This document shows, piece after piece, positions 1 through 5,845 of a stretch of DNA of 5,845 bases. Every line of letters begins with the position of its first letter. Within the stretch, counting starts at the first letter, position 1. A program made the position numbers and the translations under genes. A model generated the notes under the pieces. It was not told the origin of the DNA. It did not search any database and worked only from the letters and a program-made list of their open reading frames with translations. Source of the DNA: an uncultured Erysipelotrichaceae bacterium (lineage in GTDB: Bacteria > Bacillota_I > Bacilli_A > Erysipelotrichales > Erysipelotrichaceae); NCBI GenBank assembly GCA_937874965.1, contig CALNCD010000259.1, positions 1 to 5,845 on the forward strand, written 5' to 3'.

Positions 1-17
1 GCTCCTGTATCATAGTC

Positions 18-23
18 TATAAT
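18..23 (+). promoter_or_regulatory. Possible upstream -10 box (TATAAT)
   Basis: A perfect TATAAT hexamer lies 18-23. Its -35 partner would fall at or before the window edge, so it cannot be assessed. It could be a second, upstream promoter for the aminotransferase, giving a leader of about 80 nt, or chance in AT-rich sequence. The better supported promoter is at 57-85. Confidence 0.25.
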
Positions 24-56
24 ACGAAATTATTCAAGATAACGCGCCGAAATGGA

Positions 57-85
57 TTGAACAACATCTCTCTAACCGATATAAT
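57..85 (+). promoter_or_regulatory. SigA-type promoter of the aminotransferase
   Basis: TTGAAC (57-62) and a perfect TATAAT (80-85) are separated by exactly 17 bp, the optimum for the housekeeping sigma factor. Transcription should start near 91-93, giving a short leader of about 20 nt that holds the ribosome site at 101-105 and the ATG at 111. The TTG of the -35 box is also a possible but unlikely start codon in the aminotransferase frame. The promoter therefore argues that coding begins at 111. Confidence 0.7.
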
Positions 86-100
86 GTCAGTTAAAGGGAC

Positions 101-105
101 GAGGG
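101..105 (+). promoter_or_regulatory. Ribosome binding site deciding the ATG 111 start
   Basis: GAGGG lies 5 nt before ATG 111. No comparable purine-rich site precedes TTG 57, so this site supports the shorter reading of the aminotransferase. Confidence 0.65.
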
Positions 106-110
106 CAATT

Positions 111-1247
111 ATGGAAAACAGATTAAATAAGCATATTAAAACCGTCAAGCTCAGTGGAATCAGAAGCTTCAGCGAACATGCCAAGAAAGCAAAACCGGAT
201 TGTGTTTTTCTAACGATCGGAGATCCTGATTTCGATACGCCGGAAATCATTAAGCGGACCGCCATTGAGTCCATTCAGAATAATCATACGCACTATGCTC
301 CTGGTAACGGGCTATTGAGTTTGCGCGAGGCGATTGCCCGTCATGAGAATAAACGGTATGGCACGGACTACACCTCAGATGAAGTTTACATCACCAATGG
401 CTGTACCGGGGCATTGGCGGCTACGTTTCTGACGATTCTCAATGCCGGAGATGAAGTAATCATCCCGACACCGGCCTATACGCTTTACCGGCCGATTGTT
501 GAAATGGCGAACGGAACGGTTGTGAATATCGATACAAGCAATGACTCGTTCCAGATTACAGAGCAGGCATTGAAGTCTGCACTGAGTGAGAATACTAAAG
601 CCATTCTGTTAACCAGCCCGAATAATCCCACCGGTGCTGTCTACTCCAAGCAAACGCTGGATATGATTCATGATCTGTTGAAAGACAAGCCGATCTTTGT
701 TATTGTGGATGAGGTCTATAACGAAATCATCTTTAAAGAGTGTCCAACCTTTATGAGTTATCAGGATATGCGTGACCGGATTATTCTCTTGCAGAGTTTT
801 TCAAAGCCGTATGCCATGACTGGATGGCGTATTGGTTACATGATCGCAGATAAACCGATTGCAGCATATCTTTCCAAGATGAACCAATTCATGGTTACCG
901 GAATCACTACATTTGTTCAGGAGGCCGCTATCGTCGCTTTGGAGACAGATGCCAGCTATATGCGTGAATCGTATCATAAACGTAGGGATTATACGTATCA
1001 GCGTCTAGTGGATATGGGCTTGGATGTGGTTAAGCCGGAGGGAGCCTTCTACATGTTCCCTTCTATACAGAAGTTCAATATTCCCTCGGAAATCTTTTGT
1101 GAAAGGGCACTTATGGAACAGAGTGTGGCAGTGGTTGCAGGCGTATATTTTGATGCGGAAGGATTTGTGCGTGTCTCTTACTGTACCAGTGAGGAACTGC
1201 TCAAGGAAGGTCTGGATCGTTTAGAAAAATTTGTAAAATCATTGTAG
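111..1247 (+). CDS. PLP-dependent class I/II aminotransferase
   Basis: A cytosolic, probably homodimeric fold-type I enzyme of 378 residues that transfers an amino group between an amino acid and a 2-oxo acid. The length is normal for the AspC/AraT/PatA-like group. Seen in the sequence: GDPDFDTP near residue 37, the PLP-phosphate loop NGCTGALAA (96-104), Y123 where an aromatic residue stacks on the cofactor, SPNNPTG (169-175, N172 contacting PLP), VDEVY (199-203, D200 and Y203), SFSKPYAMTGWRIGY (229-243, K232 forming the Schiff base, R240 near the phosphate) and FVRVSY (352-357, R354 binding the substrate carboxylate). All catalytic residues are present. The usual PG..FG motif before the last arginine is altered (A343 for Pro, D348 for Gly). 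The amino-acid substrate cannot be told; aromatic, aspartate or N-acetyl-diaminopimelate activity are all possible. Start chosen at ATG 111 because a promoter overlaps the alternative TTG 57 start. It appears monocistronic from its own promoter. Confidence 0.93.
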   Translation: MENRLNKHIKTVKLSGIRSFSEHAKKAKPDCVFLTIGDPDFDTPEIIKRTAIESIQNNHTHYAPGNGLLSLREAIARHENKRYGTDYTSDEVYITNGCTGALAATFLTILNAGDEVIIPTPAYTLYRPIVEMANGTVVNIDTSNDSFQITEQALKSALSENTKAILLTSPNNPTGAVYSKQTLDMIHDLLKDKPIFVIVDEVYNEIIFKECPTFMSYQDMRDRIILLQSFSKPYAMTGWRIGYMIADKPIAAYLSKMNQFMVTGITTFVQEAAIVALETDASYMRESYHKRRDYTYQRLVDMGLDVVKPEGAFYMFPSIQKFNIPSEIFCERALMEQSVAVVAGVYFDAEGFVRVSYCTSEELLKEGLDRLEKFVKSL

Positions 1248-1291
1248 TTTATACAATTCTTATCATAAATTGAAGAAAAGGCATGATTTCC

Positions 1292-1333
1292 TCATTTGTT
1301 TATGGTAAACTTATTCTATAAATCGACAAATGA
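1292..1333. repeat. Inverted repeats in the 1248-1402 intergenic region
   Basis: The 155-nt gap between aminotransferase and ATPase holds a perfect 8-bp inverted repeat, TCATTTGT (1292-1299) and ACAAATGA (1326-1333), 26 bp apart. Overlapping its left arm is a compact dyad, GTTTA-tgg-TAAAC (1298-1310). Neither is followed by a T-tract, so they are not terminators. They flank or overlap possible promoter elements and could be protein binding sites, but AT-rich sequence yields such dyads by chance fairly often. Confidence 0.4.
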
Positions 1334-1349
1334 CTTATAAATCTATAAA
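1323..1349 (+). promoter_or_regulatory. Weak candidate promoter of the AAA-type ATPase gene
   Basis: TCGACA (1323-1328, five of six matches to TTGACA) and TATAAA (1344-1349, five of six) are 15 bp apart, shorter than optimal. Two more TATAAA boxes lie at 1317-1322 and 1336-1341, so the true -10 is uncertain. No clear terminator separates this region from the aminotransferase, so read-through could also supply transcript. Confidence 0.3.
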
Positions 1350-1392
1350 TTATATATCCAGGAATTTGCCGAATATACAGTTGGATAGAATT

Positions 1393-1398
1393 AGGAGG
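1393..1398 (+). promoter_or_regulatory. Strong ribosome binding site of the ATPase gene
   Basis: A complete AGGAGG lies 4 nt before ATG 1403. The spacing is slightly short, but the core is perfect and there is no competing upstream start, which fixes the N-terminus. Confidence 0.75.
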
Positions 1399-1402
1399 AA
1401 CA

Positions 1403-2758
1403 ATGTTTAGTTCTGTAGAATTAAAGAATTATAAGTTTTTTAAGAACACGACCGTATCATTCAAAAATAAAAAAGGTTCAGTGAAACCCATGATTTTGAT
1501 CTATGGTGACAACGGCAGCGGTAAGACGTCGTTTATTTCTTCATTTACGTTTTTGAGGAAATCCTTGCTTTCCTTGTCGAATAACTATCTGATGCTGGAA
1601 TATCTTCAGCAGAAGAAAGTGGATCGGATTGATGCACGGGTCTTTTCAGGATCACCGATGTTTGACATTCGGGATGAAGCCCGTAAGAGCCGCTATTATC
1701 TGGCAGAAGGGAATCTTGTTTTAAAGTTCGGGATTACCTTGAATAAACGTGATTATTATTACGAACTGGGCTTTGATGAGGAAAGCAATTTAGTTTCTGA
1801 AAAACTGTATCGTGAAACAGCTTCACAGGTTTTTGATATGTTCACGGTCACTCCTGAAGGAATTGATTTTGGACGGGGATCTTTTGATCATCATCAGTCA
1901 GCAATCCTCAGTGAAAAGTTTGAATCCTATTGGGGGACATATACGCTGCTATCGATTATTATCAGTGAAATCCAGCAGAATAGCCGGTATTTCATCCGTG
2001 ATGAGATCCATAAGTCTTTGCGTTCAATTATTGTCTTCTTGCTTGATATGCATGTTTCTTGCCATGAAACAGGCTATGAGCATCAGGATTTCTTGAATAT
2101 GCTGCATCGTGTTGAAGTCGATGTTGAAGAAGGTGTTACAAATCTGAGCACCAAGCATGTCTTGGAATTAGGTGAACCTCTGGCGAAGTCCTATTTGCAT
2201 TGGTTTAATCCAAGCATTATCGATGCGTACTATAAGTTTGATATTGAAGGCGATCTAGTCCGTTATATTCTGCACATTAAGAAGAAAACGGATGATGGCA
2301 TTATCGATATTCCATACAACCGTGAGTCCAGAGGAACCCAGAATTTCCTGTCCTTGCTTCGTGGTATCGTGGATGCGGGAATGGGTCATGAGTTTATCAT
2401 GGACGGGATTGATAACGGACTTCATGAATTTGCTGTTGCTGACCTCTTTGAAAAGGGCTTCCTGCATCTGAAAAACCAGAATATCTTTACCCTTCATTCA
2501 ACATTGGTAATGTCTTTTGCTGATCCTGGAAGTATCTATATTGCCTCAGAAGATGATGGCAATTACCACATTATCTGCATTCAAGATATCACAACAACCC
2601 AGGAAAACCATAACAACAGAGCCCGTTATGAAAAGGGTGTCTTTGGACGGAAATATCGTCTGGTGCGTACACAGGTTCCTGAATTGGTTGGCGATTTCAT
2701 TCAGGGAAGTGAATCCGTGCTGCAGAAGAAGAGTTCTGCTGTTCTGAAACGCGATTAA
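1403..2758 (+). CDS. AAA15/AAA21-type (COG1106-like) ATP-binding protein
   Basis: A 451-residue soluble protein with an ABC/SMC-type ATPase fold split by a long middle region. The start MFSSVELKNYKFFK is the usual first strand of this group (family form: xxIxNFKSFK). Walker A is GDNGSGKT (35-42, K41). The region 60-280 has no motif I recognise and probably forms the helical lobe. The signature-like ESRGTQNFLSLL lies at 308-319 and a Walker B-like FIMDGIDNGLH at 331-341 (D334). The switch-like histidine is H365 in IFTLHS, and a C-terminal RYEKGVFG (408-415) recalls the family's R.YL.GRYG. Oddity: the residue after D334 is G335 where a catalytic Glu is normal, so hydrolysis may be weak. There is no TOPRIM, HNH or other nuclease domain, and no partner gene such as RloB follows. 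Relatives act in phage defence (AbiL, RloA/RloB, Septu-like ATPases), but the role here is unknown. It lies alone between its spacer and a strong terminator. Family call fairly sure, function not. Confidence 0.85.
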   Translation: MFSSVELKNYKFFKNTTVSFKNKKGSVKPMILIYGDNGSGKTSFISSFTFLRKSLLSLSNNYLMLEYLQQKKVDRIDARVFSGSPMFDIRDEARKSRYYLAEGNLVLKFGITLNKRDYYYELGFDEESNLVSEKLYRETASQVFDMFTVTPEGIDFGRGSFDHHQSAILSEKFESYWGTYTLLSIIISEIQQNSRYFIRDEIHKSLRSIIVFLLDMHVSCHETGYEHQDFLNMLHRVEVDVEEGVTNLSTKHVLELGEPLAKSYLHWFNPSIIDAYYKFDIEGDLVRYILHIKKKTDDGIIDIPYNRESRGTQNFLSLLRGIVDAGMGHEFIMDGIDNGLHEFAVADLFEKGFLHLKNQNIFTLHSTLVMSFADPGSIYIASEDDGNYHIICIQDITTTQENHNNRARYEKGVFGRKYRLVRTQVPELVGDFIQGSESVLQKKSSAVLKRD

Positions 2759-2770
2759 TAGATTGCATGG

Positions 2771-2801
2771 ATGAGTTCATTGAAAAATGAACTCATTTTT
2801 T
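2771..2801 (+). terminator. Rho-independent terminator after the ATPase gene
   Basis: A perfect 11-bp stem, ATGAGTTCATT (2771-2781) with AATGAACTCAT (2786-2796), closes a GAAA loop (2782-2785) and runs into TTTTTT (2796-2801), then GTTT. The GAAA loop is of the stable GNRA type. The stem starts 12 nt after the ATPase stop codon. It should end transcripts of the ATPase and insulate the MarR operon from upstream read-through. Confidence 0.9.
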
Positions 2802-2802
2802 G

Positions 2803-2831
2803 TTTACTTGTCATTGAAAGGGTGATATATT
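2803..2831 (+). promoter_or_regulatory. Extended -10 promoter of the marR-ABC operon
   Basis: TTTACT (2803-2808, four of six) and TATATT (2826-2831, five of six) are 17 bp apart, and TG at 2823-2824 makes an extended -10 (TGATATATT). The start should fall near 2838. The -35 begins in the T-rich tail of the preceding terminator, so the two signals are packed together. An alternative is TTGAAA (2814-2819) with GTTAAT (2838-2843) at 18 bp. Either way, the palindrome at 2828-2860 overlaps the -10 or the start point. Confidence 0.6.
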
Positions 2832-2860
2832 AAGTGAGTTAATAATTAAGTCACTTAATA
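2828..2860. promoter_or_regulatory. Double palindromic operator, probably for the adjacent MarR protein
   Basis: A 33-bp dyad centred on A2844 has 16-bp arms with one mismatch (G2838/G2850). The outer arms are TATTAAGTGA (2828-2837) and TCACTTAATA (2851-2860). It resolves into two 15-bp sites of the same design: ATTAAGTGAGTTAAT (2829-2843, one mismatch in its own dyad) and ATTAAGTCACTTAAT (2845-2859, perfect around C2852). Their centres are 16 bp apart, about one and a half helical turns. MarR dimers typically bind AT-rich dyads of this size near their own promoter. The position over the end of the -10 and the predicted start fits repression by blocking RNA polymerase. Assigning it to the neighbouring regulator is inference. 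Confidence 0.8.
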
Positions 2861-2867
2861 AAATGAC

Positions 2868-2873
2868 AGGAGG
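2868..2873 (+). promoter_or_regulatory. Ribosome binding site of the MarR gene
   Basis: AGGAGG lies 5 nt before ATG 2879 and 8 nt after the operator ends, so the leader is short. Confidence 0.75.
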
Positions 2874-2878
2874 ACGAA

Positions 2879-3340
2879 ATGGATGTAGAACGTTTGCATA
2901 TCCGGAAGATGATTGAAACGATGATGCAGGCCAGGATTTTGAATCGAAAAGCCCATGGTCATCATCGCCCGGGGAAGAATTTTTTTATTCTGCTGGAAAT
3001 TCAGCACTTGAATAATGGTCAGCCGGTCATGCCTAGTGCACTTGCGAGCAAGCTGGATGTTTCTCAGGCTGCGATTTCACAGATGATCAATCTTCAGGTT
3101 AAAGGCGGGTTTGTCAGGCGTGTCCATGACAGCCATGACCGTCGATTGGTTCTTGTTGAGCTTACCCCGGCCGGGAAGCAGAGGGTTATTGATTCGATGA
3201 AGCATTTTGAAGCGTATATCGATCAGCTGGTGGATTATATGGGGGTTGAGGAAACCCGTGAATTCATTCGCCTGTTGAATAAAGTATTTGAATTTAGTGA
3301 AGATTATATGAAGAGAACGGATGAGAGGAATTGTTTATGA
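2879..3340 (+). CDS. MarR-family winged-helix transcriptional regulator
   Basis: A 153-residue dimeric DNA-binding protein, typical in length for MarR. Helices at about 1-25 and 100-147 should form the dimer interface. The winged helix-turn-helix spans roughly 35-98: MPSALASKLDVSQAAISQMI (51-70) contains the helix-turn-helix, VKGGFVRRV (74-82) leads into the wing, and the wing carries D84, D87, R88, R89 in the family pattern D..DRR, followed by the typical LTPAGKQ (95-101). It probably represses its own operon by binding the double palindrome just upstream and is released by a ligand, perhaps a substrate of the exporter it is cotranscribed with; the ligand is unknown. No cysteine sits in a place suggesting redox sensing (only C152 near the end). 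Its stop codon overlaps the ATG of the first ABC gene (ATGA), so the two are translationally coupled. Confidence 0.92.
   Translation: MDVERLHIRKMIETMMQARILNRKAHGHHRPGKNFFILLEIQHLNNGQPVMPSALASKLDVSQAAISQMINLQVKGGFVRRVHDSHDRRLVLVELTPAGKQRVIDSMKHFEAYIDQLVDYMGVEETREFIRLLNKVFEFSEDYMKRTDERNCL
3324..3329 (+). promoter_or_regulatory. Ribosome binding site deciding the ABC start at 3337
   Basis: AGAGGA within the end of the MarR gene is 7 nt before ATG 3337 but only 1 nt before the in-frame TTG 3331. This favours ATG 3337 and the ATGA overlap with the MarR stop. Confidence 0.65.
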
Positions 3341-5550
3341 TTAAATTACGGAAGTACTTAAAACCGCATTTGCTGGCTCTGTTTCTAGCTATTGCCTTAT
3401 TGTTTGTCCAATCCTATTCGGATTTGAAACTGCCTAACTACATGTCTCAGATTGTCAATGTAGGTATTCAGCAGAGCGGTATTGAACATGCAACACCTGA
3501 AGCAATCAGTACTAAGGGACATACATTGGTAGGGTTATTGCTTGAGGGCGATGAAAAAGCTTTATGGAATCAGTCCTATACATTAGTCACTGCAGGTACA
3601 ACGAAGTATGAAGGTGAGTATCCGCTAGTGAAGACAGAGGATATTTATGTACTCAATGATGTATCGAGTGCAACGCTTTCTACCCTGGATGTTGCCACAG
3701 GGAAAGCGGTTTGGACATTGATAAACCTGGCAGAAGCTCAGCAAGGGTCTTCAGGATCGGGTGCAATATCCACACAGGAAATCAAGCTGGAAGAACTTTA
3801 TACGATGATTCCTGTATTAACGGTTCTTCCACAGTCTGTTTTAGACAGTGCACAGGCCAAGGCAGCTGCCATGGATGAATCGACACTGAAACAGACCGGT
3901 TTGGTTTTCACCAAGGCTTTCTATACCGAGAACGGCATGAATGTTGATACGATTCAGATGAAGTTTGTAATCACTGCTGGGTTCAAAATGATTGGGATGA
4001 CCCTGCTTGGTACTTTAGCGACGGTTCTGGTTGTATTATTAGCAGCACGGATCGGGGCGGCTGTGGCACGGATGCTACGGGCGGATATCTTCAAAAAGGT
4101 TATGAATTTCTCAAACACCGAGTTTGATAAATATTCGTCATCTTCGTTGATTACGCGAACCACTAATGATATTACCCAGGTCCAGCAAGTCGTTACCTTT
4201 GGAATCAGGCTTATTTTCTATGCGCCGATTATCGGAATTGGCGGAATCATGATGATCCAGCAGGATAACAATTCCATGACCTGGATAATCGCGGTCGCTG
4301 TTGCGGCATTGATTGCTGTCATTCTGGTTATTTTCTTTGTGGCATTTCCGAAATTTAAGATTACCCAGAAATTGATTGACAAGGTCAACTTGGTGGCTCG
4401 TGAATCGTTAACCGGAATCATGGTAGTCCGTGCTTTTGGTACTCAGGATTTTGAACGCAAACGGTTTGATGATGCGAATAAGGACCTGTCCAGTGTCTTG
4501 CTGTTTGTGAGTGTTATAAGTGCGACGATGATGCCGATTATGATGCTGATCATGAACTTTACAACATTGTTGATTGTCTGGGTAGGTGCACATCAGATCG
4601 CCGATGCATCGATGCAGATCGGATCGATGATGGCGTTTATTCAGTACACCATGCAGATTATCTTTGCCTTCCTGATGATTGCGATGATTTTTATCATGAT
4701 TCCAAGAGCATCGGTATCTGCAAACCGTATCAGTGAGGTTTTGGAAACGGAGAATTCAATTCTTGATCCTGTCAATCCAGTGCATGAGGATCCTAGCAAA
4801 AAGGGATATGTGGAATTTGATCATGTCAGTTTCCGTTATGAGGGTGCTCAGGATGATGTTCTCAGCGATATCAGTTTTGTCGCTTCTCCGGGTGAGACTA
4901 CGGCATTCATCGGTTCAACCGGCAGTGGCAAGTCGACACTGGTTAATCTGATTCCGCGGTTCTATGATGTCAGCGGAGGGAGCATCAAGGTCGGCGGTAT
5001 CGATATTCGCGATCTTGCTCAGCATGAATTGCGTGATGGTATCGGCTACATTCCGCAGAAAGGAATGTTGTTGAGCGGAACCATCCGTTCCAATCTCGTC
5101 TATGGAAAACCTGATGCTACCGATGATGAAATCGAGGAAGCGATTGAGATTTCCCAGGCATCTGATTTTATTTCTAAAAAAGAAGACGGTATTGATTCCA
5201 ACATCGCTCAGGGTGGAGCCAATGTTTCCGGCGGCCAGAAGCAGCGTCTGAGCATTGCCCGTGCCTTAGTCAAGAAGGCACCGGTTGTTATCTTCGATGA
5301 TAGCTTCTCTGCTTTGGACTTCAAAACAGATCGTGCGTTGCGTGAGGCATTGGATGATCGTATGAACACGACGACAGTTCTTGTTGTCGCTCAGCGTGTG
5401 AATACAATTATGGGTGCCCATCAGATTATTGTGCTGGATGAAGGTCGTATTGTCGGTAAAGGGACTCACCATGAGCTGTTGAAGTCCTGCCCGACTTACT
5501 ATGAAATTGCTTCATCACAGTTATCGCAGGAGGAATTAGCTCATGAGTAG
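3337..5550 (+). CDS. Heterodimeric ABC multidrug-type exporter, subunit 1 (TM287-like, with extracellular insert)
   Basis: A 737-residue half-transporter with six membrane segments fused to an ATPase, about 150 residues longer than usual. TM1 lies near 11-29, TM2 212-238, TM3 289-309, TM4 315-337, TM5 388-417 and TM6 430-456. A predicted outside insert of about 160 residues (roughly 48-207) sits between TM1 and TM2, with a Ser/Gly-rich link at 137-142. The ATPase shows Y501 (A-loop), Walker A GSTGSGKS (526-533), Q574 (Q-loop), signature VSGGQ (630-634), Walker B VVIFDD (650-655) and D-loop SALD (658-661). The catalytic Glu is Asp (D655) and the switch His is Gln (Q686), as in TM287 of Thermotoga, so this half supplies the degenerate nucleotide site. 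Its intact SGGQ would complete the active site of subunit 2. It overlaps MarR (ATGA) and subunit 2 (8 bp), fitting one regulated efflux operon. The substrate is not readable; drugs, peptides or lipids are possible. Confidence 0.93.
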   Translation: MIKLRKYLKPHLLALFLAIALLFVQSYSDLKLPNYMSQIVNVGIQQSGIEHATPEAISTKGHTLVGLLLEGDEKALWNQSYTLVTAGTTKYEGEYPLVKTEDIYVLNDVSSATLSTLDVATGKAVWTLINLAEAQQGSSGSGAISTQEIKLEELYTMIPVLTVLPQSVLDSAQAKAAAMDESTLKQTGLVFTKAFYTENGMNVDTIQMKFVITAGFKMIGMTLLGTLATVLVVLLAARIGAAVARMLRADIFKKVMNFSNTEFDKYSSSSLITRTTNDITQVQQVVTFGIRLIFYAPIIGIGGIMMIQQDNNSMTWIIAVAVAALIAVILVIFFVAFPKFKITQKLIDKVNLVARESLTGIMVVRAFGTQDFERKRFDDANKDLSSVLLFVSVISATMMPIMMLIMNFTTLLIVWVGAHQIADASMQIGSMMAFIQYTMQIIFAFLMIAMIFIMIPRASVSANRISEVLETENSILDPVNPVHEDPSKKGYVEFDHVSFRYEGAQDDVLSDISFVASPGETTAFIGSTGSGKSTLVNLIPRFYDVSGGSIKVGGIDIRDLAQHELRDGIGYIPQKGMLLSGTIRSNLVYGKPDATDDEIEEAIEISQASDFISKKEDGIDSNIAQGGANVSGGQKQRLSIARALVKKAPVVIFDDSFSALDFKTDRALREALDDRMNTTTVLVVAQRVNTIMGAHQIIVLDEGRIVGKGTHHELLKSCPTYYEIASSQLSQEELAHE
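5528..5533 (+). promoter_or_regulatory. Ribosome binding site of ABC subunit 2
   Basis: AGGAGG inside the end of subunit 1 lies 9 nt before ATG 5543. It supports the start that overlaps the subunit 1 stop by 8 bp. Confidence 0.75.
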
Positions 5551-5845
5551 ACCAATGAATATGAATAATCGTGAACATGAAAAAGCAAAGGACATGAAAG
5601 GAACATACAAGAAGATTCTCGGCTTGATGAAGCCATATATGGTAGTGGTTGTCATTGTGTTGATATTTGCCGTTGCTTCGACAGTTTTCTCGATTGTCGG
5701 TCCTAAGATTCTCGGAAATGCGACAACCGAGCTCTACAATGGCTTGATGGCTAAGATTACCGGAACAGGGGATATTGACTTTGATGCGATTGCCGCAATC
5801 ATGTTCTCGCTGATTGTGATTTATAGTCTCAGTGCATTGTTCTCC
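5543..5845 (+). CDS. ABC exporter subunit 2 (TM288-like), N-terminal part only
   Basis: The first 101 codons of a gene running off the window, open to the last base. A polar N-terminus of about 20 residues (MSRPMNMNNREHEKAKD) is followed by KKILGLMKPY, the elbow helix before TM1, then TM1 at about 32-53. STVFSIVGPKILGNATTEL (46-64) is characteristic of the second subunits of Clostridia-type heterodimeric exporters. The TM1-TM2 connection is short (GLMAKITGTGDIDFDAIA, near 67-84), without the large insert seen in subunit 1, and TM2 begins near 85. It should pair with subunit 1 and supply the catalytically competent Walker B Glu and switch His, but those lie outside the window. The 8-bp overlap with subunit 1 and the AGGAGG at 5528-5533 point to coupled, balanced synthesis. 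Confidence 0.88.
   Translation, partial: MSRPMNMNNREHEKAKDMKGTYKKILGLMKPYMVVVVIVLIFAVASTVFSIVGPKILGNATTELYNGLMAKITGTGDIDFDAIAAIMFSLIVIYSLSALFS

Noticed and set aside
17..274. Minus-strand open frame of 85 codons opposite the aminotransferase start
   Set aside because: It overlaps the promoter and 5' end of a clear aminotransferase gene and resembles no family I know. The other minus-strand frames (around 2255-2497, 3954-4593, 5266-5472) are likewise shadows of well-supported genes.
1254..1271. CAATT...AATTG dyad after the aminotransferase as a terminator
   Set aside because: The stem is only five mostly A-T pairs with a nine-base loop (cttatcata, counted between the arms) and no T-tract follows.
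1990..2250. A hidden nuclease or toxin domain in the middle of the ATPase
   Set aside because: I looked for HNH, PD-(D/E)XK, TOPRIM and HEPN-type patterns and saw none that hold up; scattered His, Asp and Glu residues alone are not evidence.
2808..2831. TTGTCA (2808-2813) paired with TATATT (2826-2831) as the MarR promoter
   Set aside because: The spacing is only 12 bp, too short for a SigA promoter; TTTACT with the extended -10 at 17 bp fits better.
3331..3336. TTG 3331 as the start of ABC subunit 1
   Set aside because: The ribosome site would be 1 nt away, whereas ATG 3337 has 7-nt spacing and the common ATGA overlap with the MarR stop.
1403..3340. ATPase plus MarR as a two-gene defence system
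   Set aside because: A strong terminator and a separate promoter with operator lie between them, and MarR is tightly coupled to the ABC genes instead.

Overview
The window looks like ordinary chromosome of a low-to-moderate GC Bacillota (Firmicutes). Shine-Dalgarno sites are strong (AGGAGG in front of three genes), promoters are SigA-like, every gene lies on the + strand, and the ABC exporter pair is of a type common in Clostridia and Erysipelotrichia. I lean weakly towards an Erysipelotrichia-like or Clostridia-like gut or oral anaerobe, but nothing here fixes the genus. There are no RNA genes, CRISPR arrays, transposases or phage genes.

Layout. (1) 1-1247: a PLP-dependent class I/II aminotransferase with its own clear promoter (57-85), starting at ATG 111. 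(2) 1248-1402: an AT-rich spacer with inverted repeats and several TATAAA boxes but no convincing terminator. (3) 1403-2758: a stand-alone 451-residue ATP-binding protein of the AAA15/AAA21 (COG1106-like) ABC-ATPase group, closed by a strong intrinsic terminator with a GAAA loop (2771-2801). (4) 2803-2860: a compact control region in which the -35 box abuts the terminator, an extended -10 follows, and a near-perfect 33-bp palindrome made of two 15-bp operator-like sites overlaps the -10 and predicted start. (5) 2879-5845: a MarR-family repressor, a 737-residue ABC exporter half and the first 101 codons of a second ABC half. The coding regions of these three genes overlap (ATGA, then 8 bp).

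How it works together. The third block is a self-regulated drug- or metabolite-efflux operon. MarR probably binds the double palindrome and shuts off its own operon until a ligand releases it; the two ABC halves would then form a heterodimeric exporter resembling TM287/288 and BmrCD. The first half carries a large predicted extracellular insert between TM1 and TM2 and has the degenerate catalytic residues (Asp for Glu after Walker B, Gln for the switch His) expected on one side of such heterodimers. The aminotransferase and the AAA ATPase look like separate transcription units with no evident link to the exporter. The ATPase is the least understood gene: it resembles ATPases of phage-defence and overcoming-lysogeny-type systems but has no partner effector in view, and Gly replaces the usual catalytic Glu. 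I did not find a clear case for a wholly new multi-gene system.
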